64,000 nucleotides of DNA from Tribonema minus (GCA_017506865.1 JAFCMP010000101.1:930001-994000); one strand, 5' to 3'. Counted from the stretch's first letter, positions 60,201-64,000 are shown. Numbers and translations: made by a program. Notes: generated from the sequence alone by a model not told the origin.

Positions 60201-61437
60201 CCGCGCACGTGCCTGCAGTCAGTGTACCGCCTGCTGGCGCCATGGTCTTGCATACACTTTCAATGCCGTAAGTTACGGAGCTGCAATGCATACGTTCCCT
60301 GCCAGCGGATCGCTATTCTTGCGCTGCAGCTGTTGTTTGCTCATTGTCGCTTCTGTCATTAGCAAGCATCTAACTTTGTTGCTCATTGTCGCTTCACTCA
60401 CCACCAGGCATCTAACGTCACTCATGATATCTGTTCTTTGTCAACCGCAGGTGGTGTTCAGCCCGCCCTCCAACGATGGGGGCGGCGTCATCATCAGATA
60501 CGTCATAGAGCTGGCGACCAACGCCGGCTTCACCACCAACTGGCAGGAGGTCCCCTACATCCCCCCTGCCACAGGCGCGCCATTCCACAAGGTCCTCACA
60601 GGCCTCGAGAACGGCACCGCCTACTACGTGCGCGTGCGCGCGTGCAACTCCCTGGGTTGCGGCCCACCGCAGACCTCGAGTCCGTCGTTCCAGCACCCCT
60701 ACATGGCGCCCTCCGCGCCCACCGGCGTGCGCCTCGCCGTCACCTCGGACAGCATGCTGACGGTGTCGTTCGCGCCGCCGACGACCGACGGCGGCGACGC
60801 CGTCACCAGCTACATCATCACCTGGGACGTGTCCGCCTACTTCAACTCGCTGACGGGCACGCCGCACCAGGGTTCCACCACGGTGCAGGGGGCTGGCGCG
60901 GGCTCCGTCACGCTCACCTACCTGTCGTCAGGCTCGCGCTACTACGCCAAGGTGGCCGCGGTGAACGGCGCCAGCGCGGGCGTCGCGCGCATATCATCGC
61001 CCGACAGCGCATACCCGAGCAAGCAGCGGCCGGGCAAGCCCGTGGGCGTGGCCCTCGCCAGCACCAGCGCACAGACCATCAACGTCGCGTGGCAGTTCCC
61101 GCTCATACCGTGGCACGGCATACCGTGCTCGGGGACGGCCGCCGCGCCGGTGCAGTGCCCCACGGCGCCCGGCGGCACGGTGGCGTCAGACGGCGGTGAC
61201 GCCATCACGCACTACGAGGTGCAGTGGAGCCTGTTGAGCTCGTTCAACGTGCTGTACGCGAGCGGCCCGCTGGACGCCACCAGCCGCTCGTACACCATCA
61301 CGCAGCTCACATCCGGGCTCAAATACTACGTGCGCGTGGTCGCCGCCAATACGGTGGGGTACGGCGCGTTCTGCGAGTTTGGCGGCAACACGTGCGACAC
61401 GGCAGCGGGCACGCGCCTGTCCAAGACCGTCACGTGA
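2..61437 (+). CDS. Giant multi-exon FN3/EVQ-repeat/filamin/PA14 protein (5'-partial, 33 exons)
   Basis: Thirty-three exons join in a single frame from the left edge to TGA at 61435-61437, giving 16,084 residues; the N-terminus is outside the window. All 32 introns are GT-AG, 198-680 bp long (19 phase 0, 5 phase 1, 8 phase 2), and nearly every junction falls inside a recognisable repeat that is completed by the next exon, which is strong evidence for one transcript. Domains: about 36 FN3, about 60 EVQ repeats (unassigned, ~90-110 residues), several filamin-type Ig repeats, three PA14 domains and about 20 small GD modules. No kinase, protease, transmembrane segment or signal peptide is visible in this part. 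FN3, filamin and PA14 are known adhesion, scaffold or carbohydrate-binding folds, so an extracellular adhesive or structural role is inferred. Splice sites were set by eye and individual boundaries could be a few bases off. Confidence 0.85.
655..1387 (+). CDS. Giant gene exon E2: EVQ repeats and end of an FN3 domain
   Basis: Acceptor CCAG/GTC at 654. Completes the E1 repeat (GYHWTVTF), holds a second repeat (GGTFQLKF; ALQALPGVGAVAVSR; HWSVTF) and the closing strands of an FN3 (YVRVSAHTALGFG). The next FN3 is opened and cut by the intron at its B strand (STATSI/TLQW). Donor GTGAGA at 1388, phase 1. Confidence 0.85.
1886..2454 (+). CDS. Giant gene exon E3: FN3 domains
   Basis: The acceptor follows a C-rich tract (CCGCAG/CCCTG). 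Encodes an FN3 (LQWRAPTLNGGAPIAGYELH) whose closing strand contains a Cys pair (TYCRAPAQPDYACAG), then a second FN3 (VVIDWDAPLDNSGAAVSAYK) cut after YTFFVQ. Donor CAG/GTGAGT, phase 0. Confidence 0.85.
2837..3008 (+). CDS. Giant gene exon E4: FN3 junction
   Basis: Acceptor GGCAG/GCTG. AVNAVGTSALSPAV completes the FN3 of E3, and TITDVSGSTISFSWPAPVDT opens the next. Donor ACCG/GTGAGC, phase 1. Confidence 0.85.
3367..3574 (+). CDS. Giant gene exon E5: FN3 C strand and a doubled EVQ unit
   Basis: KTPITGYDLYVFPG continues the FN3 of E4, then two EVQ strands 16 residues apart (EVQTVTTMTMA and EVQLVTISD) lead into GTYTLRMQ of an EVQ repeat. So an EVQ repeat begins inside the FN3 domain. Donor AG/GTACGA, phase 2. 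Confidence 0.8.
3985..4270 (+). CDS. Giant gene exon E6: EVQ repeat
   Basis: Acceptor GTGCAG/CTC restores frame as Ser. Encodes the body of a divergent EVQ repeat (SVYTIKLSFTGYTQDVLP) and the start of the next (DMAGSFRL). Third-position GC looks lower than in neighbouring exons. Donor CTG/GTGAGG, phase 0. Confidence 0.75.
4641..5010 (+). CDS. Giant gene exon E7: EVQ repeat and FN3 close
   Basis: AYNGAETVDIPAAATAADV then ALEDLNTIGIVVVTA and KQWAVTFVTEIGNLPLM complete the repeat begun in E6. It returns to FN3 closing strands (DARYAFAVAPVNA). Donor GCAG/GTGAGG, phase 1. Confidence 0.85.
5425..6880 (+). CDS. Giant gene exon E8: four EVQ repeats
   Basis: Starts with the FN3 G strand (VGAGVPSLATPTVV), then an EVQ repeat (5540-5810), an unassigned linker (5820-6070), a divergent repeat with a Cys pair (6080-6340), a repeat introduced by two EVQ strands 15 residues apart (EVQSVTVKG, EVQSIAITG) with a DTDDD acidic stretch (6400-6670), and a fourth that stops at GYT/W. 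Donor TG/GTGAGC, phase 2, cuts the W-x-V-T-F strand. Confidence 0.85.
7361..7436. repeat. Degenerate tandem ACTTCAA array in intron 8
   Basis: Repeated AACTTCAA, CTTCAATGA and ATCAACA blocks lie just upstream of the exon E9 acceptor. The same heptamer and its complement TTGAAGT are scattered through introns and exons. Confidence 0.6.
7453..7719 (+). CDS. Giant gene exon E9: EVQ repeat
   Basis: Acceptor CGCAG/GTGG restores Trp and WVTFTGDQGDLENM of the E8 repeat. A new repeat follows (EVQQVAITGGTP, GSFTLSYG, ALQALQSVGRVDVT) and is cut at FEVTF. Donor CAG/GTGAGC, phase 2. Confidence 0.8.
8280..8910 (+). CDS. Giant gene exon E10: EVQ end, filamin half and PA14 domain 1
   Basis: The acceptor at AACAG/GGAC was chosen because it restores R-DLGGDV, the expected end of the E9 repeat. 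Then GAYAPLHTGPYQVAVSQ resembles the last strands of a filamin repeat, followed by PA14 (see separate entry). Donor CAG/GTACGT, phase 0, inside PA14. Confidence 0.8.
8521..9546 (+). other. PA14 domain 1 (across intron 10)
   Basis: GGLIAQYFDNQWLLGPP, IDFDWGAGAITAFGRDYVSA, LRLRADDGARLFINH, VVLEYKEETGAASVQLRWSS and, after the intron, IPSSALFY follow the order of PA14 domains (Y-F/W-x-N-x-W start; D-D-G-x-R-L-F/W-I/V centre; A-x-V-x-L-x-W-S end). PA14 is a beta-barrel often involved in carbohydrate binding or adhesion. Confidence 0.8.
9520..9915 (+). CDS. Giant gene exon E11: PA14 end and filamin repeat
   Basis: The acceptor follows a long C tract. VIPSSALFY ends PA14 1; GSPWAVDVVPGALT, FIIQAKDALGNDL and GGGQYRVVYTATKAGAYALS form an almost complete filamin/ABP280 repeat with the typical A-K-D-x-x-G-N strand. 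Donor GGCAG/GTGCGC, phase 0. Confidence 0.8.
10596..14762 (+). CDS. Giant gene exon E12: filamin repeats with nested EVQ repeats, and PA14 domain 2
   Basis: Long 4.2-kb exon. A filamin repeat (CSPFAVTVSPGP, VQAKDAHGNN, GVYTVIYTVPRAGSYAVTV; 10596-10935); a filamin first half (VQARDAFGNL, 11155-11330) interrupted by an EVQ-like repeat and closed by GGEYPVTYTVWYKGLYTLEI (11580-11650); another first half (ITVQVRDVAE, about 11775) followed by several EVQ repeats and closed only at GDGLFRVDFTPVVAGHYALTV (13255-13320); a further filamin repeat (LQAKDQFGNP); PA14 2; a filamin first half (FTITARDAAGN); and a GD module (LQRGDTVVIGG). Donor ACG/GTGAGC, phase 0. Confidence 0.88.
13655..14190 (+). other. 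PA14 domain 2 (divergent, Cys-containing)
   Basis: GGLLATFYRDTG, DYFSVAWEGEVLGPVTSDVT, VRASDAVRLTVGGAVVID, ILLEFVAGADAAAVSLQWSH and VPASALYYTRALSGSP. The middle has an added Cys-bearing stretch (FCPAGYGCDATR; AYGCPADY), and the usual D-D-G centre is replaced by S-D-A. Confidence 0.75.
14873..14904. repeat. Exact 16-bp tandem duplication in intron 12
   Basis: GATGCACTGCTTGGTC occurs twice head to tail. Confidence 0.8.
15303..15826 (+). CDS. Giant gene exon E13: filamin close, EVQ repeat, filamin open
   Basis: SRGTYAITVKTPA finishes the filamin repeat whose YKPT strand ends E12. An EVQ repeat with several Cys follows (GTFTLCSAPATC, CTWTVTFAAARG), then VPGDASPAATTARGVG and FVVQSKDAVGND open the next filamin repeat. 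Donor ACAG/GTGCGT, phase 2. Confidence 0.82.
16198..20871 (+). CDS. Giant gene exon E14: filamin, PA14 domain 3, then FN3 domains
   Basis: Filamin close (GDGAYDVAYVPTVAAP); two EVQ repeats (16375-17090); filamin open (FTIEARDRFGNP, 17265-17320) split by EVQ repeats and a GD module up to about 18140; filamin close (RYSASYVTPRV); PA14 3; then the switch to FN3: NATWAPPADDGGDDIDSYLV with a nested EVQ repeat (18970-19290) closed by FSVRISAENSAGLG, an uninterrupted FN3 (19495-19830), and an FN3 with nested EVQ repeat and GD module (19835-20740). The last FN3 is cut at SSVT/K. Donor AA/GTGAGT, phase 2. Confidence 0.88.
18336..18800 (+). other. PA14 domain 3
   Basis: GSGLLGELWNNRWIYGDS, RIDFAWSAAATITDTGMDYI, VRVNDGARLWVDGALLFDKF, IVLEFRENYGTAAVRLSWSS and VPSQRLFYGRDPISGSPFAV. 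It is the closest of the three to domain 1 and is again followed by a G-S-P-F-A-V filamin-type opening strand. Confidence 0.82.
21281..22849 (+). CDS. Giant gene exon E15: FN3 domains with nested EVQ repeats
   Basis: YKIEWDTTPDF continues the E14 FN3 (closed by YHVRIFAYNAYGF). The next FN3 (GGRQVTSYRVEWD) is split by two EVQ repeats (DDVQSVTVSSAA; QQVVTLAASG) and closed by YHVRVSAYNGVGF at about 22515. A third opens and carries AEVQMVTQTG; the exon ends within that repeat (NVDAA/R). Donor AAG/GTCAGT, phase 2. Confidence 0.88.
23243..24488 (+). CDS. Giant gene exon E16: EVQ repeats and FN3 domains
   Basis: MATALNALSTIGTVSVSR and GYAWLVTFLNNAGNQPKL complete the E15 repeat; a second EVQ repeat (SEVQTITAVAS) follows; FN3 close YYTRVSAYTANGWG; a whole FN3 (IKVVWAAPESDGG to YFVRVSASNSVGYS); then a new repeat (ETQVIDIVAG) cut after TDTPET. 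Donor ACG/GTGAGT, phase 0. Confidence 0.87.
24793..25209 (+). CDS. Giant gene exon E17: EVQ repeat end and FN3 start
   Basis: VAAKLLAIGTAGAVSVQR supplies the helix and V-S-V-x-R strand expected after E16. The repeat ends in a divergent region with a Cys, and an FN3 opens (ASMSVSFKADAAADKYLVEW). Phase 0 at both ends. Confidence 0.82.
25732..27219 (+). CDS. Giant gene exon E18: FN3 domains, one with a Ca-binding-like loop
   Basis: FN3 close (YYVRVRAHSISNGYG); an FN3 (KLVVSWKAPAVD) with a nested Cys-containing EVQ repeat (26200-26560), closed by YYVRVSALRDIDGDGVYDAG, which carries an EF-hand-like acidic loop; a further FN3 (LIVTWTPPTDTNGATITSYM to MVRVRAEDAS); and the opening of the next, cut at TQWK. 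Phase 0 at both ends. Confidence 0.87.
26650..26685 (+). other. EF-hand-like acidic loop inside an FN3 domain
   Basis: Twelve residues DIDGDGVYDAGE have Asp at 1, 3, 5 and 9, Gly at 6 and Glu at 12, as in a canonical EF-hand or dockerin calcium loop. They directly follow the Y-x-V-R-V-S-A strand, where the FN3 F-G loop should be. No flanking EF-hand helices are visible. Confidence 0.5.
27231..27253. repeat. GCT/TGC microsatellite in intron 18
   Basis: An uninterrupted TGC/GCT run lies right after the E18 donor, with a second shorter TGC run about 25 bp further on. Read through, it would add an Ala tract, but frame then meets a stop. Confidence 0.75.
27500..35563 (+). CDS. Giant gene exon E19: 8.06-kb exon of FN3, EVQ repeats and GD modules
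   Basis: Encodes 2,688 residues without interruption. Seven or eight FN3 closing strands can be read (YYIRVSALNTLGYG, YYARVSARTVLGYG, HYVRVFAANVEMG, YYARAYATNAVGDG, WYVRVSAYNAIGYS, IFARVAAVSAIGTG, YAARVAAASTAGEG). Most of the FN3 domains are split after the V-E-W-D strand by one or more EVQ repeats. GD modules lie near 29290-29490, 30280-30480, 30540-30745, 34010-34230 and 34245-34450. The exon ends in an FN3 A-B strand (SSSELE). Phase 0 at both ends. Antisense open frames here are shadows of the GC-rich code. Confidence 0.92.
36083..38803 (+). CDS. Giant gene exon E20: EVQ repeats and GD modules
   Basis: VTLLPTAEPVDEYVIEWTTD continues the FN3 opened in E19. The rest is EVQ repeats (GSFTLAYNG with GYTWVVTF; GSFRLQLGSEL; SVELSFQDH with AWLVEF; GSFRLRVGHEV) and GD modules at about 36440-36610, 37835-37990, 38055-38260 and 38265-38440. 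No FN3 closing strand occurs in this exon. Ends GATDDVQ. Phase 0 at both ends. Confidence 0.88.
38863..38966. repeat. 52-bp imperfect tandem duplication in intron 20
   Basis: Two 52-bp units, both starting GCCAGCTGATTTGA, differ at 8 positions by my count (about 85% identical). Confidence 0.75.
39172..39684 (+). CDS. Giant gene exon E21: EVQ end, FN3 close and FN3 open
   Basis: VTRSGDRMSAAYFYGFIYTI continues directly from DDVQ of E20 (V-x-V-T-R strand). An FN3 close follows (YTVRASARNARRGYG), then an FN3 opening (LEWSPPERDGGQRVDGYFVE) that runs into THEVQE. Phase 0 at both ends. Confidence 0.85.
39938..40090 (+). CDS. Giant gene exon E22: EVQ repeat core (smallest exon)
   Basis: 51 codons: VALNFRSGDEVKARSGTFTL, TADLPWDISASDMGVAVHGI, GELE. 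This is exactly the first two thirds of an EVQ repeat, placed inside the FN3 opened in E21. Phase 0 at both ends. Confidence 0.82.
40558..42135 (+). CDS. Giant gene exon E23: EVQ repeats, FN3 and a GD module
   Basis: VGLNPVVVTR and GYRWSVTFRAWRGDLGLM complete E22; a second repeat begins LEVQSVAVVTRSG; FN3 close YFARVAAHNSRGAG; FN3 open LHVAWSPPAATYPGQVTAYV, then two EVQ strands 14 residues apart and a repeat; a GD module at about 41590-41790; and a further repeat cut at EVSVDR. Donor GG/GTAAGC, phase 0. Confidence 0.87.
42515..42537. repeat. Poly-C tract before the E24 acceptor
   Basis: 23 consecutive C followed by TG and seven more C, then GCTGCAG. It forms the polypyrimidine tract of intron 23. 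Shorter C runs end introns 2, 7 and 10. Confidence 0.85.
42554..42913 (+). CDS. Giant gene exon E24: EVQ end and FN3
   Basis: The acceptor follows a 23-bp poly-C tract. VANGYGYTWIVTFVSDLGDL completes the E23 repeat; the FN3 closes with YYARVRSGGDEG; the next opens at SDTSIK. Phase 0 at both ends. Confidence 0.85.
43253..44182 (+). CDS. Giant gene exon E25: FN3 domains
   Basis: An FN3 without insert (AIWSYPITPAADGGAPITNY to RYVRVQAYNGYDWS), a second (LLVEWAAPSTE to YYVHVSALNAMGFS) and the opening of a third (VPEMDGGDSLRGYRVEWDAL), which then runs into non-FN3 sequence ending TNEIQT. Phase 0 at both ends. Confidence 0.88.
44536..47647 (+). CDS. Giant gene exon E26: EVQ stutter, EVQ repeats and GD modules
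   Basis: Begins with four tandem 13-14 residue EVQ units (see repeat entry). EVQ repeats follow (YQVTFDG; YKWDISFPCG; YVWSVTFMTREG; FQYSWDVHFT; GYTWTVTFDS; GYTWLITFLRDKEG) with GD modules near 45285-45490 and 46371-46600. No FN3 motif is seen. The first part has lower third-position GC than the rest. Donor ACAG/GTATGT, phase 1. Confidence 0.87.
44560..44691 (+). repeat. 13-14 residue EVQ stutter (four units)
   Basis: The Gln codons of DEVQ, PAIQ, DEVQ and NEVQ begin at 44569, 44611, 44650 and 44689, so spacing is 42, 39 and 39 nt. Each unit is a single beta-strand-like E-V-Q-x-V/I followed by a short polar turn. Confidence 0.7.
47872..48557 (+). CDS. Giant gene exon E27: EVQ repeats, relatively Cys-rich
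   Basis: VLLGATLVDSNHAF finishes the E26 repeat; the next repeat has FQLKFNGLGSTVCVHWDATD, MSVTRSSPDTS and GYSWYIMF; the next starts DDCSSKHCKDG. The internal Cys residues could pair. Splits at TLGQQ, phase 0. Confidence 0.82.
48930..49219 (+). CDS. Giant gene exon E28: EVQ repeat
   Basis: VDVSMSIPDQYGTVQWVVTF completes the E27 repeat; a new one starts IQELQKGSTSMSGSFTVDYG and is cut in its helix (DESAD/R). Donor CAG/GTACGC, phase 2. Confidence 0.82.
49608..54806 (+). CDS. Giant gene exon E29: 5.2-kb exon of EVQ repeats and GD modules, one FN3 close
   Basis: FRLKLEEMTTISRVQVVRQQ completes the E28 helix and R strand. About eight to ten EVQ repeats follow (for example GGSFALAFDGQQTGPVRY; GYVYTLTFRGQPG; GYTWDVAFVGSKV) with GD modules near 50060-50240, 50905-51110 and 51610-51810. 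The only FN3-type closing strand is YSVRAAAYTDLGYG at about 53565. Three 13-residue EVQ units follow at 53692. The exon ends in the W-x-V-T-F strand (LTWYL). Donor AG/GTCAGT, phase 2. Confidence 0.88.
53692..53808 (+). repeat. 13-residue EVQ stutter (three units)
   Basis: DEVQTLTLGATHR, DEVQAVVSSAPHF and VEVQLLTVARAPL start at 53692, 53731 and 53770, exactly 39 nt apart. The first two units share the same 12 bases GACGAGGTGCAG. Confidence 0.8.
55270..58168 (+). CDS. Giant gene exon E30: EVQ repeats and four FN3 domains
   Basis: SFSNNDGDVPPL completes the E29 strand; EVQ repeats with GYTWSVTFTELPGDVPPM and VYTITF; an FN3 (CGDAVDRYRVEWDTAAAF) with a nested EVQ repeat and a GD module (56275-56480), closed by YYLHVMAHNAIGYS; two uninterrupted FN3 (GYRVQWDTAVTF; ITNFVFETDTSSTF to YYVRAYAQSSIGNS); then FN3 VVWSPPPDTGGAAVSGYRVE with a further nested repeat. 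Donor GCAG/GTAAGC, phase 0. Confidence 0.88.
58616..58946 (+). CDS. Giant gene exon E31: EVQ repeat end
   Basis: VEAALQGLYTLGDLSVTR and GYKWLVTFITPVGDRGAL complete the repeat opened in E30, followed by a C-x-x-C pair (LLCPQCVIGE) and a strand leading back into FN3. Donor ACAG/GTGATT, phase 1. Confidence 0.82.
59145..60112 (+). CDS. Giant gene exon E32: FN3 domains with nested EVQ repeat
   Basis: VTGLTPGAEYTIAISAINAH closes an FN3; the next (LIVTYSPPLADGGTAVTAYK) holds a nested EVQ repeat (GGYFYLKLVHGG; GYRWTVTFLDPGDDFVL) and closes with YYARVTAYNRIGYG; a further FN3 opens at NDATSLK. Donor AAG/GTGAGA, phase 0. Confidence 0.87.
60337..60420. repeat. 42-bp imperfect tandem duplication in intron 32
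   Basis: TTGCTCATTGTCGCTTC and GCATCTAAC recur with a 42-bp period just upstream of the last exon. The second copy also contains a CACCAG that looks like an acceptor but leads to no coding frame. Confidence 0.7.
60451..61437 (+). CDS. Giant gene terminal exon E33: three uninterrupted FN3 domains
   Basis: VVFSPPSNDGGGVIIRYVIE to YYVRVRACNSLGCG; LTVSFAPPTTDGGDAVTSYI to YYAKVAAVNGASAG; INVAWQFPLIPWHGIPCSG to YYVRVVAANTVGYG. Ends LSKTVT then TGA at 61435. No membrane anchor is visible. The stop overlaps a possible donor (CAC/GTGAGC at 61434), so a further exon cannot be excluded. Confidence 0.82.
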   Translation: MVFSPPSNDGGGVIIRYVIELATNAGFTTNWQEVPYIPPATGAPFHKVLTGLENGTAYYVRVRACNSLGCGPPQTSSPSFQHPYMAPSAPTGVRLAVTSDSMLTVSFAPPTTDGGDAVTSYIITWDVSAYFNSLTGTPHQGSTTVQGAGAGSVTLTYLSSGSRYYAKVAAVNGASAGVARISSPDSAYPSKQRPGKPVGVALASTSAQTINVAWQFPLIPWHGIPCSGTAAAPVQCPTAPGGTVASDGGDAITHYEVQWSLLSSFNVLYASGPLDATSRSYTITQLTSGLKYYVRVVAANTVGYGAFCEFGGNTCDTAAGTRLSKTVT

Positions 61438-62734
61438 GCGCACGCACGCTCTGCTTCTCACTTAGTGTAGCAACTCTCTCAGACAACACACATGCGCAGG
61501 TGCCGCTGCATGAGCATCGCGCACCACCATCACGACATGCAACACTGCTAGCAGCGGCACGCGCATCGATGACCCCTCTTCCCCTCCGACCACCCAGATG
61601 CCATTTAGCCGTGGTGTCCGGAGACATTACGTGTTTGCATGTGAGTGTGTACCCACCGTTACACGTGCCATGTTGCCGCCCCTTCCATGGGTGAGTACCA
61701 GCCTGCTGCGCGCTACAGCGCCGCCGCAAGGGCACGCATGCTAAGCGGCTGCACCCGCTTTCCTGTGTGCTCTGTGCGAGCCACCATGGCTGTGGCCTGC
61801 TGTGGACCCGAACAAGGCATGCTGCAGCACTAGCTGCAGCGATTTTGCTGGCGAGGGGGCGCTGGCGCCGGCTACACTGCCGCTGCCGCCCTCCTGCCAA
61901 TGTACCATAGCAATTGGGTGGCTAGATCCGTGCGTGCGACAGCGTAGCATTGGTTGAGAGGGTCCCCGGCTGGGTTGACCCCTTGTGTTCAGCTAATACA
62001 CACGTCTGGCTGTACATGAAGTTGTGCCTTCGGTGTTGTGTTGCTGGGGTTTGCAGGCTGTAATGCCATGATGCAGTGCTTCACTCTGCCTATGACATCA
62101 TGTGCTGCACTCATCCATTTGCATGCAGTTGCCATTTAGCATGCATGTACGCTTGAAATGCGTGCAATGACTTGAGCAGCACACCACGGCTGTTCCATGC
62201 ACCCACAGCATTCCTACTCCACGCATGCATGCACCATGTGCTGTGCTCTGCAAGTTCGTGTGCCACGGACGTCCTCGTGACTTCAAATAAGCAGGAAGCA
62301 TCTGACACATGGCAAATGTGACCTTCCTTGGTGCACACATCCACCTTTCCCCCCACGAGCCCAGTACGCAGTGCACCGCCAGCTCCATCACACTGAGTTC
62401 CTTCAGCGTCATCTAGCTAGCACGCCACTCATATATGCAGCGGAAGCCCCGCAAGCTAATGTTGTCTTCAATTGCTTCTTGTATTCAAACCCCCACCAAG
62501 GTGCTGATTGCAAGAATGCCAGAGTCCAGTGCGAAATGGCCATCAAAAAAATACCAGTACATGCATCACAGGCGATCAAGAGATCCGTACTGTACTGCAC
62601 GCATGCATGCCAGTACCATGAGCAAGCAGCACAACACCACAGTGATCAGCAACAAGGCCGCAACCATCATCCAGTCACAGCAGCGGGACGCAGCAATGAA
62701 AACGCCAACGCAGCATATTGTCTCTTGTTGCTTC
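61438..62734. other. Convergent intergenic region (both 3' UTRs expected here)
   Basis: About 1.3 kb between the stop of the giant gene and the stop of the minus-strand gene. Only short open frames without domain signature or phase support. No tRNA, transposon or clear AATAAA signal was seen; polyadenylation sites cannot be placed by eye. Confidence 0.6.
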
Positions 62735-63869
62735 TCATGGCATGTATCGAGTCCGGAACGCCTCTTTGACTGTCCGCACAACGTAGTCTACCAACAGGAC
62801 CTTGACCTTGCGCCCAAATGCCTTCAGCCCCGGGTATTGATTCAACCAGATGGCACTCAGTCGGACAACGCGAAACCCGATACCACTGCTTTTTCTAATG
62901 GTGCCTGTTGACAGTAGCGCCGCCAGTGGTGCAGGCAGCATCTGTACTTGACTGGAGAAGTTGTACCACGGTGATTTGAGGATGTAGAGAGCTAGAAATT
63001 CCCTTATACAGTGCACTAGCACTGCGATGCAACAGCAGACTGCCAAGTTTCGCAGCAGCGGGTGCGCACGTCGCCACTGTACTGCTGATGTAATACCCCA
63101 TGTTGCTCCTGCCATCAAGAGGTAGAGGAACGCAACAACAATGCCTTCCCACCACCATTGGTCCCTGCACAATGGCATTGTCAAGTCCGGTCAGAGTTCA
63201 AAGTCAGCAGATAACACAGGAGGGTGGGGAAATGTGTGTTGGTCGCAGCAGGCAAGCTGAACAGACCGATGTGCTGGGCAGGCAGTTGAGCCTGGTTGCT
63301 CCAAGGTGCATCAAGACCCGGTCGATCAGCTTGAAAGCCAAATTCACTACTGAGCGCAGTAACTGTCCAGGGCACTGTGAGGCATCGTTTCTGTGCTGCA
63401 AGCAATGGCAAGCAAGTACTTGACACCGCAGCTGCTACGCACGAGCACAATGACCAACGAGCAGAACCACAACTTCTTGTTCTTGGTGCGCAGCTCAAAG
63501 TGCCTTGTGATTGGTATTGGACAGATCGGGCAGTCTCACGCTGCCAGACTTTCGATTGAGGCTACAAGCCACCATGACCAGCAATGCATCAGGCTGCTGC
63601 ATCCTCTGTCCTCATCTTTCAATCATAGCTCTGTGCAGCAGGTACCAAGCACTTGATTAGCATTTGCAAGTACAAGGCGACACACCTACAACATGGCATT
63701 TCCACAGCCACAAGTGGAATATAATAAAAGTACATACCATAACATTGTGCATGTGGGGTGTAACTTTTCACCTGGCATTTGTACTGAAGAGCACAACTTT
63801 GTGGCCTGTGCTGTTGATACCCGTTGGCTTTGTACCATACTCCTGCGGGTTGCGGATGATGCAGTATAT
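62735..63869 (-). CDS. C-terminal part of an unrecognised multi-pass membrane protein (three exons visible)
   Basis: Minus-strand exons proposed at 63869-63772, 63503-63420 and 63164-62735, joined in phase (98, 84 and 430 nt; 203 residues plus TGA). The first gives IYCIIRNPQEYGTKPTGINS and HKVVLFSTNAR (GTGCAG acceptor, CCAG/GTGAAA donor); the second HFELRTKNKKLWFCSLVIVL; the third DQWWWEGIVVAFLYLLMAGA, then a hydrophobic stretch around CCCIAVLVHCIREFLALYI and a basic tail ending FRTRYMP. Three hydrophobic segments suggest membrane spans. The GTACTT donor at 63419 and the acceptor at 63504 are weak guesses; the last exon is the safest part. The 5' end lies beyond the window. I do not recognise the family. 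Confidence 0.45.
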
Positions 63870-64000
63870 CTGCACGTACACACACGCAAGGCAACAACAA
63901 ATGTAGCAACATCGTGAGCACTCTCTGTTTGATGTTCAGCTTTAGATGGCAGATTGGCGCAAAACTTCAGTTGCCTCGTCCCCCGCACACACAAAAATCA
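63870..64000 (-). other. Probable intron of the minus-strand gene at the right edge
   Basis: Reading on the minus strand, this stretch ends in a T/G-rich tract and GTGCAG just before the first proposed exon. No convincing coding frame is seen. Confidence 0.35.

Noticed and set aside
61645-61833. Small open frame downstream of the giant gene
   Set aside because: No domain, no codon bias like the neighbouring exons, no supported splice link.
1-64000. Transposons, retroelements or virus-like elements
   Set aside because: No reverse transcriptase, integrase, transposase, capsid or terminal-repeat signature was seen; only short intronic tandem repeats.

Overview
This is eukaryotic nuclear DNA: GC-rich coding blocks alternate with GT-AG introns of about 200-680 bp that are richer in A and T. 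Almost the whole window (2-61437, + strand) reads as one enormous gene that enters from the left edge already in frame. I placed 33 exons and 32 introns by hand from splice signals, reading-frame phase and repeat homology. Every junction keeps frame, and the joined exons (48,255 nt) encode 16,084 residues plus a TGA stop. The N-terminus lies outside the window, so the protein is longer still. No mobile element, rRNA, tRNA, CRISPR or virus-like element was recognised.

The protein is built almost only of beta-rich modules: (1) fibronectin type III (FN3) domains, about 36 by eye; (2) about 60 copies of a roughly 90-110 residue repeat I cannot assign to a named family, called here the 'EVQ repeat' (order: E-V-Q strand; G-x-F-x-L-x-F/Y; T-x-x-I/L then a D-A turn; V-x-x-A-L-x-x-L helix; V-x-V-T/S-R; W-x-V-T-F; G-D-V-P-x-L); (3) filamin/ABP280-type Ig repeats; (4) three PA14 domains; (5) about 20 copies of a small 'GD module' of 55-70 residues (L-x-x-G-D-x-I-x-I-G-G, then Y-x-V, then a T-L strand and a Y-x-G turn). 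The striking feature is nesting: EVQ repeats and GD modules sit inside FN3 and filamin domains, splitting one host domain by tens to possibly thousands of residues.

Layout: 0-8 kb, FN3 and EVQ repeats; 8.3-18.8 kb, a filamin/PA14 core in which a filamin-PA14-filamin unit occurs three times; 18.8-44 kb, FN3 domains with nested EVQ and GD modules, including an 8.06-kb exon; 44-53.5 kb, a nearly pure EVQ/GD tract; 53.5-61.4 kb, FN3 domains again, ending with three uninterrupted FN3 domains and no visible membrane anchor. Such a composition suggests a very long extracellular or cell-surface adhesive or structural protein, but that is inference.

At the right end a second gene lies on the minus strand (62735 to at least 63869), converging on the giant gene with about 1.3 kb between stop codons. 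It seems to encode the C-terminus of a multi-pass membrane protein I do not recognise. The organism cannot be fixed from the sequence. FN3 plus EVQ-like repeats, high-GC coding sequence and intron density would suit a heterokont or other chromalveolate-type alga or protist, at low confidence.
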